Positions 52,785 to 64,000 of a stretch of DNA of 64,000 nucleotides are shown here, in pieces (the stretch's first letter is position 1; every line of letters starts with the position of its first letter). The notes under the pieces are model-generated. The model ran no database searches. It had not been told where the DNA came from and saw only the letters and a program-made list of their open reading frames with translations. The translations under genes were made by a program, and so were the position numbers. The DNA is from Cercophora sp. LCS_1 (taxonomy: Eukaryota; Ascomycota; Sordariomycetes; Sordariales; Lasiosphaeriaceae), in assembly GCA_036250225.1 (NCBI GenBank), contig JAPZLL010000024.1, positions 372,001 through 436,000 on the forward strand, read 5' to 3'.

Positions 52785-54557
52785 TTACACGCCCGAATCA
52801 TGCTGCTTAATCCCCCGCTCCTCAGCAAACGTCTTCCACCGTCCGCAGGTCTCCTCCAACTGCTTCTTCCCGCTCTCGCCCATAATCCCCGGGATCTTCT
52901 CGGTATGCTCCAAAAACGTCACCGCCATGCCCTCGCTAGCGTGCCAGCCGATATGGCAATGCAGCAGCCAAGCGCCCGGGTTGTCGGTCTGGAAGGCAAC
53001 AACGATGTACCCGCTATCCACCACCATCGCCACATCGCGTCTCGGCGGGTTGACGGTCTGCGGCTTGAACGTAGCGGGATCGAACTCCTGGTCCGACTGG
53101 CCGAGGATGAAGAAGTCGTGGCCGTGCATGTGAATCGGGTGCGTGGTGCCCGGCGACGTCCGCACGAGGGCGTAGATCCACTCCTTGGTGTTGTCGACTT
53201 GGATGACGCGCTGGCGCGGGTCGTAGGTGGTGTTGCCCTCGAGAACTTGTTGGAGGGTGGGGTACTCCCAGGGGGAGTAGTAGGGCACGCCCTTGATGCG
53301 CCAGTCGAGGACCGAGGTGTTTTCGTCAAAGTTCATCTCAAAGGTGACGTCGTGGTCGAGCTGGAAGTTGGAGGGGACGTCGCGCAGGTCGAGGGGGACC
53401 GAGGGGACGAGGCTCGCCATGGGGAGGTCGTGGCACGAGGTGCCGAATTCGGGGAGCTCCTCGGGCGTCTTTTCGGCGGGGGTCGAGGTGTCGGCGGCGT
53501 CGTAGCGGATGATGCCGCGCACGTCGAGGTTGGGGTCGTGTTGGCCGCAGCCTTCCATGGCGACGGCGCGGAACCAGTGGGATCCCGAGCGGGTCGCGTT
53601 GACGATGACGTCGTAGCGCTGGCCGATGGCGATGGGGAGCACGTTGGTGGTGAAGGGCTTGATGGACACAAAGTCGGAGGAGATGACTTGCATTTCGTGG
53701 TCGTCGAAATGGATCTTGTACATGGTGTCCATGGCTGTGTTGACGAAGCGGATGCGGTGCAGCTTGCCTGGCTCAAAGACCATTTCGAAGCGCTTGCCGG
53801 TGGTGACGCCCTCGGCGCTGGTGTAGACGTTGGTGCCGTTGATCAGGCCGTTGTTGATGGGCACGCCGCCGCCAAAGAGAGCGGCGTCCTCGAGGAGCGA
53901 GTCGGAGGTCTTGTGAGTCCAGTCGGAGAGCATGAGGGCGCCGAGGTCCTTGTCGTAGGGAGCAGAGGCGGGGCCGTTGATGACGATGGCGCCGAACATG
54001 CCATCCCAGGCCTGGACGCCATAATGGCTGTGGTACCACGAGGTTCCGTACTGTGTGGCAACCCAGGTGTAGGTCATCTTGTTGCTGCCCTCGGGGTTCT
54101 TGGTGCTCAGGCCGGGAATGGGGCACTGGGTGATGGATCCGACGCCGTCCTGGCCGACGGTGTTGTTCTGACGAATGCCATGAAAATGAAGCGCAGTGCC
54201 GGCGTAGTCCAGAGTGTTCTCCACGTTAACAACAACCGTTTCGCCCCACTCCGCGTAGATGGTTGGGCCGGGAATCTGGCCGTTAATGGCAAGGACGGAC
54301 CGGGGAACGCCATCAGGTGACATGGTGGTGATGTTGGTCAGCTTAAAGTCGTAAACTCGGGGCTTGGATGGGTCGATCTTGGGACCCTCAGCATAGTAAT
54401 TGGAATTGAGGTTGAAGACACCATCCCAGCATTCGGGGGCAGTCTTGGAGTCGAACTTGCAGCCGGGAGTCGGGGCTCGCTTGTCGATGTGCGATGGGGC
54501 TGCAGTAACACTGGCTGCCAAGAGGCCAATGGCCCCTGCAAGTGAGGATAAGATCAT
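52785..54557 (-). CDS. secreted laccase (ascomycete multicopper oxidase)
   Basis: Single exon of 590 aa, ATG at 54557, directly opening a signal peptide (MILSSLAGAIGLLAASVTAAPS). A KR propeptide site follows (HIDKRAPTP). All four copper-binding blocks are present: HFHGIRQ (L1, 124-128), WYHSHYG (L2, 174-180), HPIHMHGHDFFILG (L3) and HCHIGWHASEGM (L4, with the Cys that ligates T1 copper). The L4 axial position after the last His is Leu/Met-like. The enzyme oxidises phenols such as lignin units or melanin precursors with O2 and acts outside the cell (family knowledge). The protein ends DSGV, close to the DSGL/I/V C-terminal plug of ascomycete laccases that enters the trinuclear channel, which supports this being the asco-laccase subtype. 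A TATAATA box lies about 140 nt upstream. Confidence 0.96.
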   Translation of the reverse strand: MILSSLAGAIGLLAASVTAAPSHIDKRAPTPGCKFDSKTAPECWDGVFNLNSNYYAEGPKIDPSKPRVYDFKLTNITTMSPDGVPRSVLAINGQIPGPTIYAEWGETVVVNVENTLDYAGTALHFHGIRQNNTVGQDGVGSITQCPIPGLSTKNPEGSNKMTYTWVATQYGTSWYHSHYGVQAWDGMFGAIVINGPASAPYDKDLGALMLSDWTHKTSDSLLEDAALFGGGVPINNGLINGTNVYTSAEGVTTGKRFEMVFEPGKLHRIRFVNTAMDTMYKIHFDDHEMQVISSDFVSIKPFTTNVLPIAIGQRYDVIVNATRSGSHWFRAVAMEGCGQHDPNLDVRGIIRYDAADTSTPAEKTPEELPEFGTSCHDLPMASLVPSVPLDLRDVPSNFQLDHDVTFEMNFDENTSVLDWRIKGVPYYSPWEYPTLQQVLEGNTTYDPRQRVIQVDNTKEWIYALVRTSPGTTHPIHMHGHDFFILGQSDQEFDPATFKPQTVNPPRRDVAMVVDSGYIVVAFQTDNPGAWLLHCHIGWHASEGMAVTFLEHTEKIPGIMGESGKKQLEETCGRWKTFAEERGIKQHDSGV

Positions 54558-55513
54558 GATGGTCAGGAGTTGGCTGAAAATAATGAGTGACAATGTTGTG
54601 AAATGAGTGAATGTGATAAGTGAGCGACGGTGTCAAGTGAGTGACGATGGTGAAGGGTGAGGAGACACAAACGACAGAGAGAGCTCGCATCCTATTATAC
54701 TCGACTGGAGCGGCCGCTCAAGTTTGAAGTCGTCATCGGTTCACAGTCCCTTTGACTTGAGCATTGGTCTACAGTCGCATGGTGCAATCTTACAGCACGA
54801 AGCAGGAGTTGGCATCGCGGCGTTAGGCAGACCGAGACTGAGTACGAGCGTAGTGCACGGTGAGTAAGCGGAATGCAACGCTTCAGCCAATCGCACACAA
54901 AGCGCAGCAAGGAGGATGCCTGGTGTGTCGTGTTTGGTTGCATTGTTGCGATGGCTGCAACGTTTGCAGCTTTGACTCGACAGCAGCGCCGCTCGCAGCA
55001 GGTGCCATGACCCACGTGTATCGAAGGGGGCAGGTGTCATGGCCCTGACCCGACGGTGGCGGTGATACGAGATGGATCGTGGACCCGGGATTTTTGTGCG
55101 GCGGGGCTGGAGAAGCTCAGGGGAAACCAAGGAGGGATGCATCGAAGCTGGGGTTGAGAGCTCTCGCAGGGCTGCATCGCGCGGCGCTGTCAGGCACCGT
55201 GTGCAAAAATCGGGGTCCAAAGTTGGGACCATATGTCAGAAAGGCGGCTCTTTTTCGCTTCTTGGGTCAAGGGCATGAAACATCAGATGGTCGAGCCTAG
55301 GTTCCTGGTTTCGATTGGCACTTGATCGGTTTGATCCCTTCGCAGTGGCGAGTCGGCGGCGCCGGTTGCGCAGCCCCCACTGTGCCGCTCCGCCGGGTCT
55401 GACCGTCCCTGCATCCCGGTCAGCGATGCAACAAGTGCGAGCAGCTCATGACGTGATGGAACAGCCAGCGAAAACAGCATGCAGCGCAAAAGACAAGTGC
55501 ATAGCAGATACGC
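54558..55513. other. intergenic region (laccase promoter)
   Basis: It contains the laccase TATA-like element (about 54692-54698, minus strand), a GTGAGTGA-rich purine stretch upstream of the ATG, and the 3' flank of the DUF3176 gene. No gene was recognised. Confidence 0.5.
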
Positions 55514-57913
55514 CTAATCGTCTCTCAGGACCAGCTTTCCCTCCTTCAACTGGATCCTCACCCCCTTCGACTTATCCTTCACATCCTCCAGCTCCTCGAT
55601 CCTGCCCACCGCTCCACAAAGCTCCGGTGTCGAAGCCAGCAATGTAGCCAGTTCCGAGCTCTTGAGCACCGGCGCTCCAAGCTTGGCCGTCTTGTGAATC
55701 GTCGCTGTCAAGAACAAATACGACAAGAGCATCTCCACCCCCAAAAATGCCAACCAGCCCCATCGAACCTGTACGAAGGTTTCTTCTCCCCAGCAGGTAC
55801 CGTTGTGTTGTTGGCTTGTTGTCACGCTGTTCCTGAATCTACTGGTTGCGTTAGTCTCTCTTTCAACGCGCAGCCTGCATGCCGGATAGGCACCGTCCGA
55901 ACAGTAGATGAGACGTCCCAGGGACCGCTTTCTGTTGGGAAGGGAACTGTCAAGAGAATATGAGGGAACCACTCACAAGTTCGTAAGCGACGTAGCCATC
56001 CCCTCAAAATACGACTCCAGCCGCTCTATCTGCACCTCCTTGTCAAAGACCTCAAGCTCTACCCGTCCGCCCATCAGCGCCCGATAGATGTGCCGGGCAT
56101 TGAACTGTCTCTGCAGACCCGGGTCCGTCCGTCGGCCGTTCCACATAAGCAAGCCAGGCATCAGATTCCGGATGGTCTCGGTGACGAGATTCCCCACGTT
56201 GCGCTGGATGCTGTAATGCGGGATGGTAGTGTGGTTTGGTGACAAGGTCGCGTTGGGATCTTGAAGGTACAATCGGCCGGTGTGATGCGAGATGTTGGGG
56301 CTGCAGTGGCGAACGTAGCCCGTTTCTTGGTCCGACATCTCGCAGTGGAGCGGTTGGTTGCCAGGGATATCGAGTGGGATGTTGGATGACGCGAGGAGGG
56401 TTGTCTTCGTTGTGCCTTTGAAGTAGTCGAGCGAATAGGTGTTGACGCAGAGATGGTAGAGAATTTCAACGGCGTGGAATCTCCATGGGCCTTCGTTCGT
56501 TCGGTTGTAGCCGGGGTACTATGCTAGGGTCAATGTTCTGCTTCCAAAAGGGGCATTCGTTGGTTTGAGGTGGACTCACCGACACGTTTCCTGCCGCGCT
56601 CCAGATCAGATACAGATTGGACAACGCGGTAAAGTTGTCATGCGCGTCTTGGAACGCGATGCTGCGGTTTCTGCCGTCGAGGACAAAAGCGATCGAAACA
56701 GGCGTTACAAGCTCCATGTCAACCTGAGGTATGCGAGCCCTCCAAGCCGTTGCCGGTTCCTGGAATATGTTGAGGTTCTTCGTCAGAGGACTGTAGGCTG
56801 GTCAGCATACCATTTGGGTCCGACCCGAAGAGCGTCATACTCGATTCCCGTCCAATCATCGCTCGTCGAACCCTCGACCCGGGAGATCTCAAGCGTGTGT
56901 GAGATGTCTCGCATCCTCATGCAGGCAGCAAGTGTTGTAAAAGGCTCGAATGTGCACTTATTGGACCCGCAGTGAGGCGCCATGTGTTCGACAGGACTGA
57001 AGAAGCCACCCATCATACCCCGAGTGACGCTGTCGGTGATGTTGTCGTACATGTCGGGGTCTTGAACATAGTCTCTTGCGAATACCGTCCTTGCCTCGTC
57101 GTGGATTTTCTTTGGCCTCCGGTCGTATGCGATAATCTGTTGCGTGATGGGTGACGTAAAGGTGCTCAGAAGGGACAGCGCTGCAGCACCGGTGATGACG
57201 TGCCGGAACTTGAGATTCCAGATGAGCAACCAGGAGCCCCATGTCCCTCGACTCGCGCAATCGACGTTGCTGAAGATCGATAGCTTGTCAAAAGTTTGTT
57301 TGACACTAGCGCCGGCCACGCAGGTGAGATTCCACTTCCACTGGCTGAGCGCTTCGCTCACAACGGCCATGAAGGCCGCTTTGCTGTGGCTTTGTCAACA
57401 TCGACGTTTCTAAACTGGCGGAGGAGTATTCCCTACCTGAAAGTCGTGAAGAGCGCTAACAGTGTATTTAGCGTGATGCCGTTAGGCATCTTGGGGAGAC
57501 AGTGTCCATGGTATGCTCGCAAAACGGCCACAATCGCTGTGCATGTCAGCGAGAACATCAAGAGCCGGGGCCTGAAAGCTTTTACTGATAAAAGAGCAAA
57601 GACTCGCGATGCTGTAGGAGATCTCGGGAAGCCACTGCCTCCAAGCGGGCTTTCCCTTTCGTGGCGACTGCTCGTCGTGGCCTGGGGATTCGGGGTGCTC
57701 GCAGGTTGGGGGGTTTGGGACGCTCCGGACCCCACTGTCCACGTCGACGGGGATTGGTGGGACCAGGGTCTCTACACTCAGGTTACCAGTATCAGAGTGT
57801 TGTGCCCCGTTTTCCATCGGAGCCGCAGGCACAGCAGGCTTTTGAAGCTCAGGACGGCGGTGACAATCGTCAGAGGATACTCGTATCGATGGGTTGGTGC
57901 TCGGGTTCTCCAT
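55514..57913 (-). CDS. DUF3176 membrane protein
   Basis: Six exons, about 57913-57586, 57536-57437, 57389-56811, 56739-56580, 56518-55977 and 55832-55514, give 676 codons (675 aa) in one frame. Domain marks are the Pro/Ser-rich cytosolic N-terminus, WLPEISYSIASLCSFI (TM1), TLNTLLALFTTFR, AAFMAVVSEALSQWKW (the DUF3176 signature), FSNVDCASRGTWGSWLLIW, HVITGAAALSLLSTFTSPITQQII (TM), an extracellular domain with Cys (HCGSNKCTFEPFTTLAAC) and sequons, and a last TM, WLAFLGVEMLLSYLFLTATI, followed by a charged tail. The intron 3 acceptor (TTGGAG) gives the only join that keeps the frame (KW|ARIPQVDMEL). The family is abundant in filamentous ascomycetes and has no known biochemical role. Its topology suggests a plasma-membrane protein. 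Confidence 0.88.
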
Positions 57914-60900
57914 ACTGGAAAAAGCTTGAAGTGTGACCTGAAGTGTTTTCACGAACAGCCACCGAGAGATGTCATGTTCTCATATGAGGTGAGCCATCGC
58001 CGCCAAGGCGGTTTGCATGCCGCCCGCGGAATCACTACCATTGCCAGGTTCTGCAGCGCTGATTCAAGAAACGGCACAAAGGTGCCCGGGCGTCAAGATA
58101 AACTCTGAGAGATCTCGATTAGCCCCCATAGGAGCCATTTTTCGCAATCGCAGAATGTTTAGGCACCAAAATCTAGCAATGGCGAGTGTGGGAGACGTGG
58201 GTGTCTCACATCCGCCAACCCTTTTCGGACCGAGCTGCGGTTGTGATCGTCAAGGAATGGCCCCAATGAGGCGATAACCTGTGAGCCTTCCCTCCTTTGG
58301 ACAACGGCAAAAGCCGGGAACCACCTTCCAGACGTCCCGACAGCTGAGACACTGCCGTCGCCACGTAGGATTTCGGAGCCAGACAGGATTTGAGAGAAAA
58401 ACGCCACCTCATTTTTCTCCGCGGAGTCATGATTGGGGATCTCATCATGTTTCAGACCAAGGAAGACGTGAGTAAGCAACATTGGGTTGAGTATCGGTCG
58501 TGATAGGTGCGGGTGGAGATCAAAGCTTTCCAAACCCAATTCGCTGCGAGATTGTGGACCACTGTGTCGGTGACTGTCGTGCGGCCGCCGCTTCGACTCG
58601 TGGCGGGTAGGTCAAGCATGACAACGGCCAGGGAGTCGCTCCCTTGGCAACAGGCAGCCCACTCCTATCACTTGTGTATCTCCCAGTTGTGCCGCGAGCA
58701 TTACGACGCGAGCCAAAACTGGCAGTCTCCTACTCTCGCCCAAATCACCAGTAAATCTCCTGCTCGCAATGGTCCGATCATGCTGTCTCAAGGATTCGTG
58801 CTGGCACAGGTCGGGACCCAGTCCCTCAGCCCGGCACCCTATCTACCCAGCGCATTGTGAGCCTTGTGCATGTCCCTTGTTCGTTCGCCCGTGGCGTGTG
58901 CTTCGCCATCTTGGATGAAGAAGTCTATTGGTTTCCGCTAGAAATGGCAACGACGGATTGATGTGACCAGCAGGTCGATGTCTGCCTCCCGCTGTGTCGG
59001 TTTTCGAGGTTGGATCTGGGTTGGCAGCCGTGGACACTATGCTGTGTGGGACGGATTGTTGCAAACAATGATCCGCTCGATCTACCAGAGAAGCCTGTAA
59101 GTTGACCGTCTGCAAAATCCTAGTGGATGAAAAGGAGGACAGGGGAGGGGGTTGTGCTGACATTGCGTGAAACGACGCGAGCTTGCCATCACATCAGCCG
59201 GGCTTAGGTGCGACAGTGGCATGAGGGCTCGGTGTGTTGTCGTCTGTTGTGCTGAAGGCAGGATCAAGGGACGGCGGGGGGCAGCAGGCTGGATGACTTG
59301 CGTGTGTGGCTGGTGCTCTGGCTGCGTGGAGGAGCTTGTGAACGTCGCATCCGCGTCCGGGCGCTCCTTCCCGTCCTCAGACTAGGCTTTCTCCACCTCC
59401 ATGGATACAACCGGACAATCCCCCGGTGAACATGAGCCCTGACATTCGAAGGCCACCCATAGATTCCTGGGTTGTCGCCCTGGTGAGTCGCAGGGCCTCG
59501 CCCCCTTTGATAAACAAGACAGTTAAGGTATTACCAGCGGAGTCGGTGATGACAGCATCATCACGGTGCCAGAGAGTTATGAGAGTGGGCATGACGCATC
59601 GAAAGTCGGGGCCTCGCGCTCAGCTTCATGTTGTGAGACCTCTTCACACAGCCGCCTCTCGTGCCACCAGATACGAATCGATAGCTACTGGTGACTGCTT
59701 AGCAAGAAAACGGGTGGTAAAACAACTACGATGCCCATTCCATTAGCCAAACGGCGTTATGTACAAGTATTGTACCTAGCACAAAGCCCTATTCTCACAG
59801 ACACCTTGGTATCGAGACCGAATGCTCTTGCTCAGCTTCACTATACCTCCTCGTCTTCATGTTAAACGCCATGAGTGCTTGCCTTCATAGCTGTGCAATT
59901 CTCTCGTCTCAGAGCTAAGAACGTGTGCCACAACAGCAGCTAAGCCGGTCGGAACGCACTCCGCGAAGCTATCAATTAGTCACAAAATCATCGGGATATT
60001 TTCCCACGTCCGAGCTGTTGGGTACTTTTACCGACTCCCAATCCCGACGGGTGCAGTCACGATTAGGTTGCAGTAGGGCAAACAGCAGCCTCAACCCTTC
60101 TCAGGTTGGGGTAAGGAGATCGCATTTCTCCACAAGAATTCGGGGGAAGAAGTCCCATGTCAACGTCGATGGTGTCTTGGCCACATCACACATTGCGAGT
60201 CCCAGGATTCCGGGACGCAAATTAACCAACGATACAGCATGCAAGCGCTTTGATATCCGCAGTGTTCAGAAAGCACAACATGCCTGCTGTGCCGCCTGCA
60301 GGTGGATATTTGATAGGTCGTTAGGTGGTTTAATATCAGCGACCGACCCGTGCATGGTCTGTTCTTGCAGACATGTGCAGGCGGGCGGTCTAGATGCACA
60401 TGGCCGGAAAGGAGACCCAACATCCACACATGAGAGCTATTATGTTCCGTTGCATGATCATCTCTTTATGCCACCTGTTTGGGTCTGGCCCGGATACCTG
60501 TTTGCTTACTTGGAGATGCTGCATTGCTCACCAAGCGATTGGTTGGGTCGGAAGCCTGGGGTGTGCCAACAGGCTAACAGGTGCCGTCCCCGCCACGAGA
60601 TTTCCGAATTAAATTGCAGGCCGAAGACCAGTGCGCTTGGGCGATGGAGGTTAGAAGTAAAGTCCGAAGCCAGCTCAGCTGGTCCACATGGTGTCTTTTT
60701 GCTCCCTGTCGCAAACTCCCAACCCCAGCGAGGTGCGCGTCGAGAATGCACAACTGGCAGGCAAAATGTGCCGACATTGTGGGGAGTCGTCCAAGCTGCT
60801 GGGGTTGGTTAGTTCGAGAAACGGAGAACGAATGGGGTCGTGAAGCGCGAACGATGGACGCCAAGACCTGGGGTCTGACAGGGGCGAGTCTGGGGAAAGC

Positions 60901-61459
60901 TGGGGTGGTGACAGCGCTAGTCACGGTGGTGACTTTGACGTTCGGGAGAAGTTAACCACCTCCATTTTTTGGCAATGGCTTTTTACTGTCATTATCTCTC
61001 TTCACGCAGCCGCCATTTCGTACCAACGGATCTCACAACGTGGATTGGCAGGGGATTTGCAGCTGTCCGTTCAGGCTTTAATCAAGAGAATGCTTCCGCA
61101 CATGCTTCCTAATATCGGTGGATGAAGTCGAGCCCGGGTCGTCCCCGCTCTTGGCTGCATCTGCCACAGGCTGAAGGAGTCGCCGCCATCGCAACTTCTC
61201 CGCACCGGCCGGCCCAGGGTCCCAGGCGCCAAGAACCACTTTGACCCCCGTGCCTTTTCGGCATTTCGGCCATTGACCGGGGGGTGCGGAGCCAGGAAAA
61301 CCATATCAGGTTGAGCGAAGCGAGCGCTACGTGAATGGCGAGCCTATATATGAAGTGACAGCGGCCGTCAGCGGTACCATTTTAACCACCGCAGTCCTGC
61401 CTGGTCTCTCGTGTGTGTCGACCCAGTTCCAGCACGCGGCCGAGCAGAACACCATCACC
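57914..61459. other. large intergenic region, about 3.5 kb
   Basis: It holds the DUF3176 promoter and the sugar-porter promoter. A 295-codon frame at 59925-60812 (plus) lacks an early ATG and a recognisable domain. Short frames elsewhere are not supported. No repeats were noted by eye. Confidence 0.45.
61345..61351 (+). promoter_or_regulatory. TATA box of the sugar-porter gene
   Basis: TATATAT lies 115 nt before the ATG at 61460, at a plausible distance for a fungal core promoter with a short 5' UTR. Confidence 0.5.
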
Positions 61460-63158
61460 ATGTCGTCCACAGCGCCGACCGAGACGTGGAAGGACCACTG
61501 GAAGTGCTTCTTCGCGTGCGGCATCATCGTCTTGTCGCCCTTCCAGTATGGCCTCGATTTCGGCATCATTGGCGGCCTGCAGGCCATGGTGGGCTTCCTC
61601 AAGGTTTTCGGGTACCCGAATCCCAATGTTCCCTCGGGCTGGAACATCGACACGACCAGACAGCAGCTCATCTCGTCGCTGATGACTCTCGGCGCCTTCA
61701 TTAGCGCTGGTACCGCCGGTTTTGTCGCCTCTTACTTCGGTCGTCGCCAATGCCTTTGGGCCGCCTGTGTGCTCTGCTGCGTGTCCAACATCATCATGAT
61801 GACGACTGAGAGCATTGGTGCCCTCTACGCCGGTCGCTTCCTCATCGGTCTCGCCAACGGTTACTTCATGACCTTCTCCCAGCTGTACATCCAGGAGTCG
61901 TCGCCGGCCAAGTACCGCGGTTGGTTCCTGACCATCTTCCAGTTCTTCACCTCCTTCGTACGTTTCCACCGTCTCTTCCTCCCCATCTCCCACCACCCGC
62001 TGACGATGTCGGGAACAGGGCACCCTGATCGGCACAATCATCGACTGGGCGACGGCCAAGCGCCCCGACAAGCTCGCCTACATCATCCCGCTCGGCATCA
62101 TCTACATCATCCCCTTCTTCATCGCCGTCGGACTCTTCTTCATCCCCGAGTCGCCCCGCTGGCTGATCCTGCGCGAACGCTACGACGAAGGTCTGAAGTC
62201 GCTCACCTGGATGCGTCCCAATGGTGCGCCCGTAGCCGAGGAAGCAGCCGAGATTCGCGCAGCTATCGAGAAGGAGAAGGAGCTGGGCGCCGGTGTCAAC
62301 TTTGTCGACATGTTCAAGAACGCCATCGATCGTCGCCGCACTGTACTCGCGGTCTGCGCCGTCACCCTCCAAGCCGCGTCGGGTTCCATGTTCATCATTG
62401 CGTACAAGGCCTACTTCCTCACCATGGCCAACGTCGACGACCCCTTCGCCATGAGCAACGTTCTCAGCGTCATGGGTATCCTTGCCATTCTCTTCAACTC
62501 GCTGATCGTCGTCAAGTTCGGTCGCAGACGTGTCATTCTCATGATCGGCTTGGCTGTTTGCGGTATCTTCCAGATCATCATCGCCGTCGTCTACGACAAG
62601 CTCGGGCGCACCAAGACCACGGGTAACGTGCTCGTCGCGCTGACGTGCTTGTACATGATGAGTTACAACGGTATGATCTCGTCGTACGCGTGGTTGGCCG
62701 GTGGCGAGATCCCGTCGCAGCGATTGAGGAGTTATACTTTCGGTCTCGCGGCGGCTGTCGGTTTCTTCGGTGCTTGGTTGACGACGTTTACGGCGCCGTA
62801 CTTCATCAACCCCGCCTCGCTCAACTGGGGCCCCAAGTACGGGTACATCTGGTTCCCCAGTTGCTTCATCGCCGTCGCTTGGGTCTGGTTCTTCCTCCCC
62901 GAGACCAAGGGTCGCACTCTCGAGGAGATCGACGAGATGTTCGAGAATCGGCTGCCTGCGCGTGGCTTCAGGAAGTACATCTGCATTGGACACACCGATG
63001 GCGCTCCCAAGGGAGAGGAGAGGCCGCCTTCGTCCGAGAACGAAAAGGTACGTTACACCAGTCCTGAATACTGTGAAGACTTGAGAGACGTCAGTGACTG
63101 ACTTATCTGTTTGCAACAGAACGCCAGCGAGGTTCTGCATACCGAGGTCAAGGCCTAG
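61460..63158 (+). CDS. MFS sugar porter (hexose/alpha-glucoside transporter type)
   Basis: Three exons, 61460-61957, 62019-63047 and 63120-63158 (introns 61 and 72 nt; GTACGT donors), give 522 codons (521 aa). It has the 12-TM sugar-porter pattern: FFACGIIVLSPFQYGLDFGIIGGLQAMVGFLKVFG (TM1), GTAGFVASYFGRRQ (first GR motif), YAGRFLIGLANGYF, QLYIQESSPAKYRGWF (PESPA-type), FIPESPRWLI, KFGRRRVILMIG (second GR motif), WLAGGEIPSQRLRSYTFG and FLPETKGRTLEEIDEMF (PETKG). It imports a monosaccharide or small glucoside by H+ symport across the plasma membrane (family knowledge), and the exact sugar cannot be read from sequence. Exon 3 is only 13 codons. The C-terminal tail is short and hydrophilic. The start ATG follows a pyrimidine/CACC context and is the first after the TATA box. 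Confidence 0.94.
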
Positions 63159-64000
63159 GCATAGATGGGTAATAGACAACGGAATGACTCTCTCTTTTTT
63201 GCTTTACCGGAGGTAGGGTGGAACGGGGGTCAGGATGACGAACAAACATGGCATTTACGCACGAGATACCAAGCGCTTGCGCGGATCCCGGAGGGATTTG
63301 GCGTTGGCGTTCATGGACATACCCTAGGATAGCATACAACTAATTGTGACATCTTTTGTCAATCTCGCGCCCATGGTGGCTTGGTTTGCGCAGCTGCTGT
63401 TGCGCCCGAGGTCGCATCCGCGATGTGGGTTCGGCTGGCGGCGGCGGTCCTGGCAACCTCCGCTCCGCTCCCTTTGACCGTGCCATCCGGCTTGTCAGCT
63501 AGCTGGCGGAGCCAGTCTTGCTAACGGCTGTCCCCGATGAGTCAATCAACACAGCACCCAAACACATTCAGGCACATTCGGGGGCTGTCCTCAGAGTTTG
63601 GAGCACGCGCAGAGTTTCGGCAAGAACGACACCGATGGCTGGAAGACAGGCAAAACTTTGCGCATTACCTTTCTGTTTGTCAGCAAAGCTTACCGCCACA
63701 GGCGTCCCTCCACCGGTGCAAAATCTTGCTGGTCCCTTTACCTTGATTCATTTTCTTTCCTCCACCATCCGTTCCACCCATCTCCTCTATTGCATCGCAC
63801 TAGTCAAACAACTCGGTCGCCATACAAAACCACTGCTTCTCCAGTCCCTTTCGGATCGCATCAACATACCTCCCCAAAGCGCCGCCGGGCACGCTGATTA
63901 GCGAACTATGGCCGATCTCTGCGGAAAACTACTATTCGAAGGCGTCGGTCGCGTCCTGCTGTTATGCGTCCTCGTCGTTATCGATCGCCAAGTTGTCGAG
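63159..64000. other. 3' flank and window end
   Basis: No complete gene is visible. A plus-strand frame opening at ATG 63908 (MADLCGKLLFEG...) stays open to the window end and could be the start of a further gene, but 31 codons are too few to judge. Confidence 0.35.

Noticed and set aside
52800..54320. 506-codon frame antisense to the laccase gene
   Set aside because: It is a mirror of strong third-position G/C bias in the laccase. Its translation is low-complexity Gly/Val/Asp without a domain.
61947..63179. 410-codon frame antisense to the sugar porter (and a 229-codon one at 61382-62071)
   Set aside because: Same codon-bias shadow effect; it spans the introns of a clear sense gene.

Overview
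The window is nuclear DNA of a filamentous ascomycete (Pezizomycotina, most likely Sordariomycetes). The signs are spaced monocistronic genes, many spliceosomal introns of about 46-100 nt with GTRNGT donors and CTNAC-like branch points, and gene families typical of these fungi: HET, NACHT/STAND, Clr5, DUF3176, DUF6594, an SARAF homologue and ascomycete laccase. There are no bacterial operons, CRISPR arrays, rRNA genes or convincing tRNA genes. Exon joins were worked out by hand. Most multi-exon models close to a whole number of codons, which supports them.

Layout. 1-10.2 kb: the edge of an AusD-like methyltransferase gene, an SARAF-like ER protein, a cysteine-rich secreted protein, an F-box-like protein, and a seven-exon trimethyllysine dioxygenase (first step of carnitine synthesis). 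11.6-15 kb: a formate/nitrite-family transporter next to an NAD-dependent formate dehydrogenase with a predicted mitochondrial presequence, which looks like a formate uptake and oxidation pair. 16.9-19.7 kb: a small charged protein, a proline-rich RNase H-fold gene broken by one TAG, and a secreted germin-like cupin. 22-28.2 kb: a HET-domain gene (also with one in-frame TAG) tail to tail with a SesB-like hydrolase/NACHT protein, both of the non-self-recognition and cell-death type. 30.1-32.3 kb: a multi-pass membrane protein of unknown function.

33.6-45.3 kb: a metabolism-like neighbourhood with a GliT-type thioredoxin-reductase-like oxidase, a fragment of an AsaB/CmcJ-type hydroxylase, a DUF7924 (nuclease-like) gene with one in-frame TAG, an Old Yellow Enzyme, a truncated HET gene, a 14-TM drug/H+ antiporter and a Clr5-domain protein. 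There is no PKS or NRPS backbone gene. 47.3-58 kb: a DUF6594 membrane protein with one in-frame TAG, a small secreted protein, a highly acidic/basic-tailed protein of unknown function, a secreted laccase and a DUF3176 membrane protein. 61.4-63.2 kb: an MFS sugar porter.

Main points of interest: four unrelated multicopy-family genes are each interrupted by exactly one TAG within an otherwise open frame; the NLR-like and HET genes are adjacent; the formate transporter and dehydrogenase are paired; and a diverged ~200-bp dispersed repeat occurs at 29.6 kb and 52.5 kb.
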